A DNA stretch of 6,744 bases from positions 1-6,744 of the forward strand of contig JABFSS010000031.1 of assembly GCA_013140485.1 (NCBI GenBank). Direction: 5' to 3'. This stretch comes from Candidatus Peribacteraceae bacterium. GTDB lineage: Bacteria; Patescibacteriota; Gracilibacteria; Peribacterales; Peribacteraceae. The position numbers and the translations under genes were made by a program. Below are positions 5,501-6,744 of this stretch, piece by piece. The number at the start of each line of letters is the position of its first letter. The stretch's first letter is position 1. The notes beneath the pieces are model-generated. The model worked only from the letters and a program-made list of their open reading frames with translations. It was not told where the DNA came from and did not search any database.

Positions 5501-6744
5501 GGGTGAGGTTTTTCCGCCCGGCTTTCCCGCAGATTTCATCGCCGAAAACCTCGATCAAACCCGCGGTTGGTTCTACACCCTGATGGTCCTCTCCACGGCG
5601 TTGTTCGATCAGCCGGCGTTCATGAACTGCATCTGCGGCGGCATCATCCTGGCCGAAGACGGTAAGAAGATGAGCAAGCGACTCAAGAACTACCCCGATC
5701 CGACGGAGCTGATGGAGCGCCAGGGCGCCGATGCGCTGCGGTTTGCGATGATGTCGTCGCCGGTGGTGCGTGCGGAGGAACTGCGGTTCGGCGAGCGTGG
5801 GGTGCGCGATGTGGTGCAGAACGTGCTATTGCCTCTCTGGAATACCTACGCGTTCTTTGTGACGTACGCGAACGCGGCCAAGTGGGAGGCGACGGCGACG
5901 CGCCGGAGTTCGAGTCATCCGCTCGATACCTGGATCCGCGCCGAAGTGCAGGACCTGGTGAACCGGATGACCGAGCAATTGGACAACTACGACTTGAGCG
6001 CGACCTGCGGCGAGCTGCACGACACGATTGATGCGCTCACCAACTGGTACGTGCGCCTCTCGCGGCGGAGATTCGCCGGCAAGGCCGGGCTCCACACGAC
6101 GGAAGAAGCGATGGAAGAAATGAACGAAGGCGACCGCATGGACGCCATCAGCACGTTGCATGACGTGCTGCTGACGCTCAGCCAGCTTCTCGCGCCATTC
6201 TGCCCGTTCATCACCGAGAGCATTTATTTGAACCTGGTGCCCGAAGAGCACGGCAGCATTCATTTGACCGACTGGCCGGCGGTGAAGAAGCTCTCGTCTG
6301 CCGAGGAAAAGCTCATCGCGAAGACCCGCGTCCTCAGAACCGTCGCCTCACTCGGATTCAAGATCCGCAGCGCCGGCAAGATCAAGCTACGCCAGCCGCT
6401 CGCGAAGGCGACAGTCGCCGTTCCGCCGTCACTTTTGAAGGGTGACGCCATCAATTCATCCGAGATCCAGCTGCTGCAGGAAGAACTCAACGTCCAGGCC
6501 GTCGATATCGTCGCGGATCCCGGCGCCATCGCGCAGTCTTTTGCGCAAGTAGATGCGCGCAAAGTGGGACCCCGGCTCGGCGCTCGCGTGCAGGAGATCA
6601 TCCAGGCGGGCAAGCGCGGCGACTTCGCCGTGCAGAAGGACGGCTCGGTGCTGATCTTGGACGAAGTGCTCGGGCCGGACGAAGTCGCGGTGATGTACAG
6701 AGGGCGTGAAGGGGAAGATGTCGCCGCCGACAAAGGCATCGTGA
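2571..6744 (+). CDS. ileS: Isoleucyl-tRNA synthetase, type 2 (eukaryote-like), with two inserted histidine-phosphatase domains; 3' end off the window
   Basis: The enzyme activates isoleucine with ATP and charges tRNA-Ile in the cytoplasm. The frame gives 1391 codons and is still open; about 1,050 residues is usual for this type. ATG 2571 is chosen because TAG closes the frame at 2559. Class I signatures: YDGPPFATGLPHYGH (HIGH = HYGH, 68-71), FGWDCHGLP (96-103), ICPRC (194-198), CP1 editing domain with WTTTPWSLPGN (236-246) and GTGIVH (343-348), HCWRC (426-430), SRSRYWGTPLPIW (485-497), DCWFESGSMPYAQ (938-950), FIAENLDQTRGWFYT (989-1003) and KMSKR (1033-1037). The anticodon-binding helical domain includes LTNWYVRLSRRRF (1156-1168). 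HYGH, KMSKR and the DCWFESGSMPYAQ block point to the type 2 group of eukaryotes and some bacteria. Oddities are two phosphatase domains (about 522-718 and 738-928), an in-frame palindromic repeat (about 956-980), and Ser357 where editing domains normally have Asp. Isoleucine identity is clear from overall motif agreement. Confidence 0.96.
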   Translation, partial: MFDPVDPRQSFPDLERGILKYWQEEDTFKRSIRQRSVAHGDLLDAGTGNKEEHFSFYDGPPFATGLPHYGHLLAGTVKDVIPRYRTMRGNRVERRFGWDCHGLPIENMIEKEHNLKSKRDIEAMGVKTFNGLCRKAVQRYTKEWRAVVERMGRWVDMDWDYRTMDADFMESIWWVLKSLWDKKLVYEGHKPMHICPRCATPLSNFEVTQGYKERTDQSVIATFPLADDSKTLLLAWTTTPWSLPGNMWLAVGADIAYVKVESDGKTYVLAEKLVEKVFGKKDHAVTGKVKAKDMAGKRYVPLFPYFADTVIPSTQKSKKVQTYGERVYKIVINDAVAVSDEEGTGIVHLTSSTGEDSNAVAVTEKVDVLPHVQMDGFFIPAVTDFQGIHVKPEGKDPMSTDKAIIDYLKKHDRAFSSFTIDHSYPHCWRCDTPLLPYTTGSWFVSVEKIKEKMLANNKKTRWVPEHLRDGRFGKWLLNARDWAISRSRYWGTPLPIWRCEATGELEVIGSRDDLMSRMPIRFTKMTVLRHAESDGNVTPRYQGKAPGSNLTSAGKAHAEGLGENLKSANVARIYCSPLARSLQTAQGIAKATGAEIVIDERLREVDFGEFEGKSVDYGNLTMVKARRAHKLETGKVESVYHFPGMETWTQVQARIRGFTEEVLPRHRGEHVIVVTHADPALNFKHFFTKEDPAKLCNQPYPQFASPVSYFWDHETEAELDLHKETVDEISFPGTGKEGSVELTLVRHCQTDWNRDDLTQGGDVDIPLNDTGRKQALDLSKKLKSGKKKFDVIVASDLGRTVETAQILSAELGVPLVAQWAELRERRCGEWNEKNFKKIMESVHRVHPKETPALWYGTPPGGESLTELLARAGHVQQRLLKEFAGKRVLVVAHKGPIQALLTVANQWNHKQGIEAEIDNGGVAELTLHPLMKRIPDVLDCWFESGSMPYAQSHYPFSLTTAPHGGASPSPRRVERGPGGEVFPPGFPADFIAENLDQTRGWFYTLMVLSTALFDQPAFMNCICGGIILAEDGKKMSKRLKNYPDPTELMERQGADALRFAMMSSPVVRAEELRFGERGVRDVVQNVLLPLWNTYAFFVTYANAAKWEATATRRSSSHPLDTWIRAEVQDLVNRMTEQLDNYDLSATCGELHDTIDALTNWYVRLSRRRFAGKAGLHTTEEAMEEMNEGDRMDAISTLHDVLLTLSQLLAPFCPFITESIYLNLVPEEHGSIHLTDWPAVKKLSSAEEKLIAKTRVLRTVASLGFKIRSAGKIKLRQPLAKATVAVPPSLLKGDAINSSEIQLLQEELNVQAVDIVADPGAIAQSFAQVDARKVGPRLGARVQEIIQAGKRGDFAVQKDGSVLILDEVLGPDEVAVMYRGREGEDVAADKGIV
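4134..4724 (+). other. Histidine-phosphatase domain 1 inserted in IleRS (residues about 522-718)
   Basis: The segment after IGSRDDLMSRMPIRF reads as a complete phosphoglycerate-mutase-like domain. TVLRHAESDGN carries catalytic R529 and the phospho-acceptor H530, with N536 seven residues after R529, as in RHGETxWN. SPLARSLQTA (576-585) carries the second arginine, R580. DERLREVDFGEFEG carries E604, the likely proton donor. VVTHAD carries the second catalytic histidine, H676. The family transfers or hydrolyses phosphate through a phosphohistidine. The substrate is unknown; the layout is closest to the GpmB/CobC branch rather than glycolytic GpmA, by eye only. Native IleRS sequence resumes at about D720 (DLHKETVDEISF). 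There is no stop or frame change across the junctions. Confidence 0.9.
4782..5354 (+). other. Histidine-phosphatase domain 2 inserted in IleRS (residues about 738-928)
   Basis: A second, distinct phosphatase domain follows the native DLHKETVDEISF stretch and ends just before LMKRIPDVLDCWF. LTLVRHCQTDWN carries R746 and phospho-acceptor H747. ASDLGRTVETAQIL carries R799. AELRERRCGEWN carries E821 or E824 as candidate proton donor. PPGGESL (858-864) is typical of the GpmB/CobC/PhoE-like branch. VLVVAHKGP carries the second histidine, H892. The usual RHGET glutamate is glutamine here (Q749). Similarity to domain 1 is limited to family motifs, so a recent tandem duplication is unlikely. The substrate is unknown. 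Confidence 0.9.
5438..5508 (+). repeat. 71-bp palindromic repeat element embedded in frame in ileS
   Basis: The element is bounded by the inverted repeat CCTCACC (5438-5444) / GGTGAGG (5502-5508) and contains two strong hairpins. One is GCGCCCC / GGGGCGC (5448-5454 and 5458-5464, 3-base loop). The other has arms 5467-5480 and 5482-5495: CCCCCTC pairs with GAGGGGG and CCACGC with GCGTGG, with a single mismatched pair (5474/5488), centred on 5481. The whole resembles GC-rich dispersed elements of the CCTCACCCCC...GAGAGGGG type found between genes in many bacteria. Here it is translated to a Gly/Pro/Arg-rich stretch (LTTAPHGGASPSPRRVERG) between HYPF and FPADFIAE of IleRS, where relatives have about 9 residues and this protein has 29. 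Confidence 0.85.

Noticed and set aside
3621..5558. 645-codon open frame on the minus strand
   Set aside because: It lies fully antisense to ileS. Its translation is Arg/His/Phe-rich shadow sequence with no family motifs, and its LTPRPPLHAAWRGGGAP stretch is just the palindromic repeat read backwards.

Overview
The window comes from an uncultivated-looking bacterium with a moderately GC-rich core. The two small genes at the left are visibly more AT-rich. Standard code is supported: the peptidase gene ends on TGA and ileS has no internal in-frame stop. None of the four genes has a convincing Shine-Dalgarno sequence. Several have a TAnnnT-type -10 box so close to the start codon that the mRNA would be leaderless or nearly so. 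The eukaryote-like isoleucyl-tRNA synthetase and the leaderless signals would fit a candidate-phylum lineage (Patescibacteria/CPR is a guess), but nothing here fixes the taxonomy.

Layout: positions 1-2463 hold three minus-strand genes. From right to left these are an M20-family zinc peptidase (2463 to 1090), a small unrecognised protein (1058 or 1034 to 675), and an unrecognised protein whose 3' end runs off the left edge (589 to 1). A 107-bp divergent intergenic region (2464-2570) separates them from one very long plus-strand gene, ileS. It starts at 2571, is still open at 6744, and gives at least 1391 codons.

The main result is the architecture of ileS. It encodes a type 2 (eukaryote-like) IleRS with HYGH and KMSKR motifs, a CP1 editing domain and an anticodon-binding domain. 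The connective segment between the RYWGTP block and the DCWFESGSMPYAQ block is interrupted by two complete histidine-phosphatase (phosphoglycerate-mutase-like) domains. Both retain their catalytic residues. A short native IleRS stretch (DLHKETVDEISF) lies between them, so these look like two separate insertions. Further downstream a 71-bp GC-rich palindromic repeat is embedded in frame in the same gene. In the editing domain, the position of an otherwise invariant aspartate is serine. No functional link between the peptidase or the small genes and ileS can be shown beyond divergent adjacency.

No RNA genes, CRISPR arrays, transposases or clear rho-independent terminators were seen. The intergenic gaps (590-674, 1059-1089 and 2464-2570) are all shorter than 300 bases.
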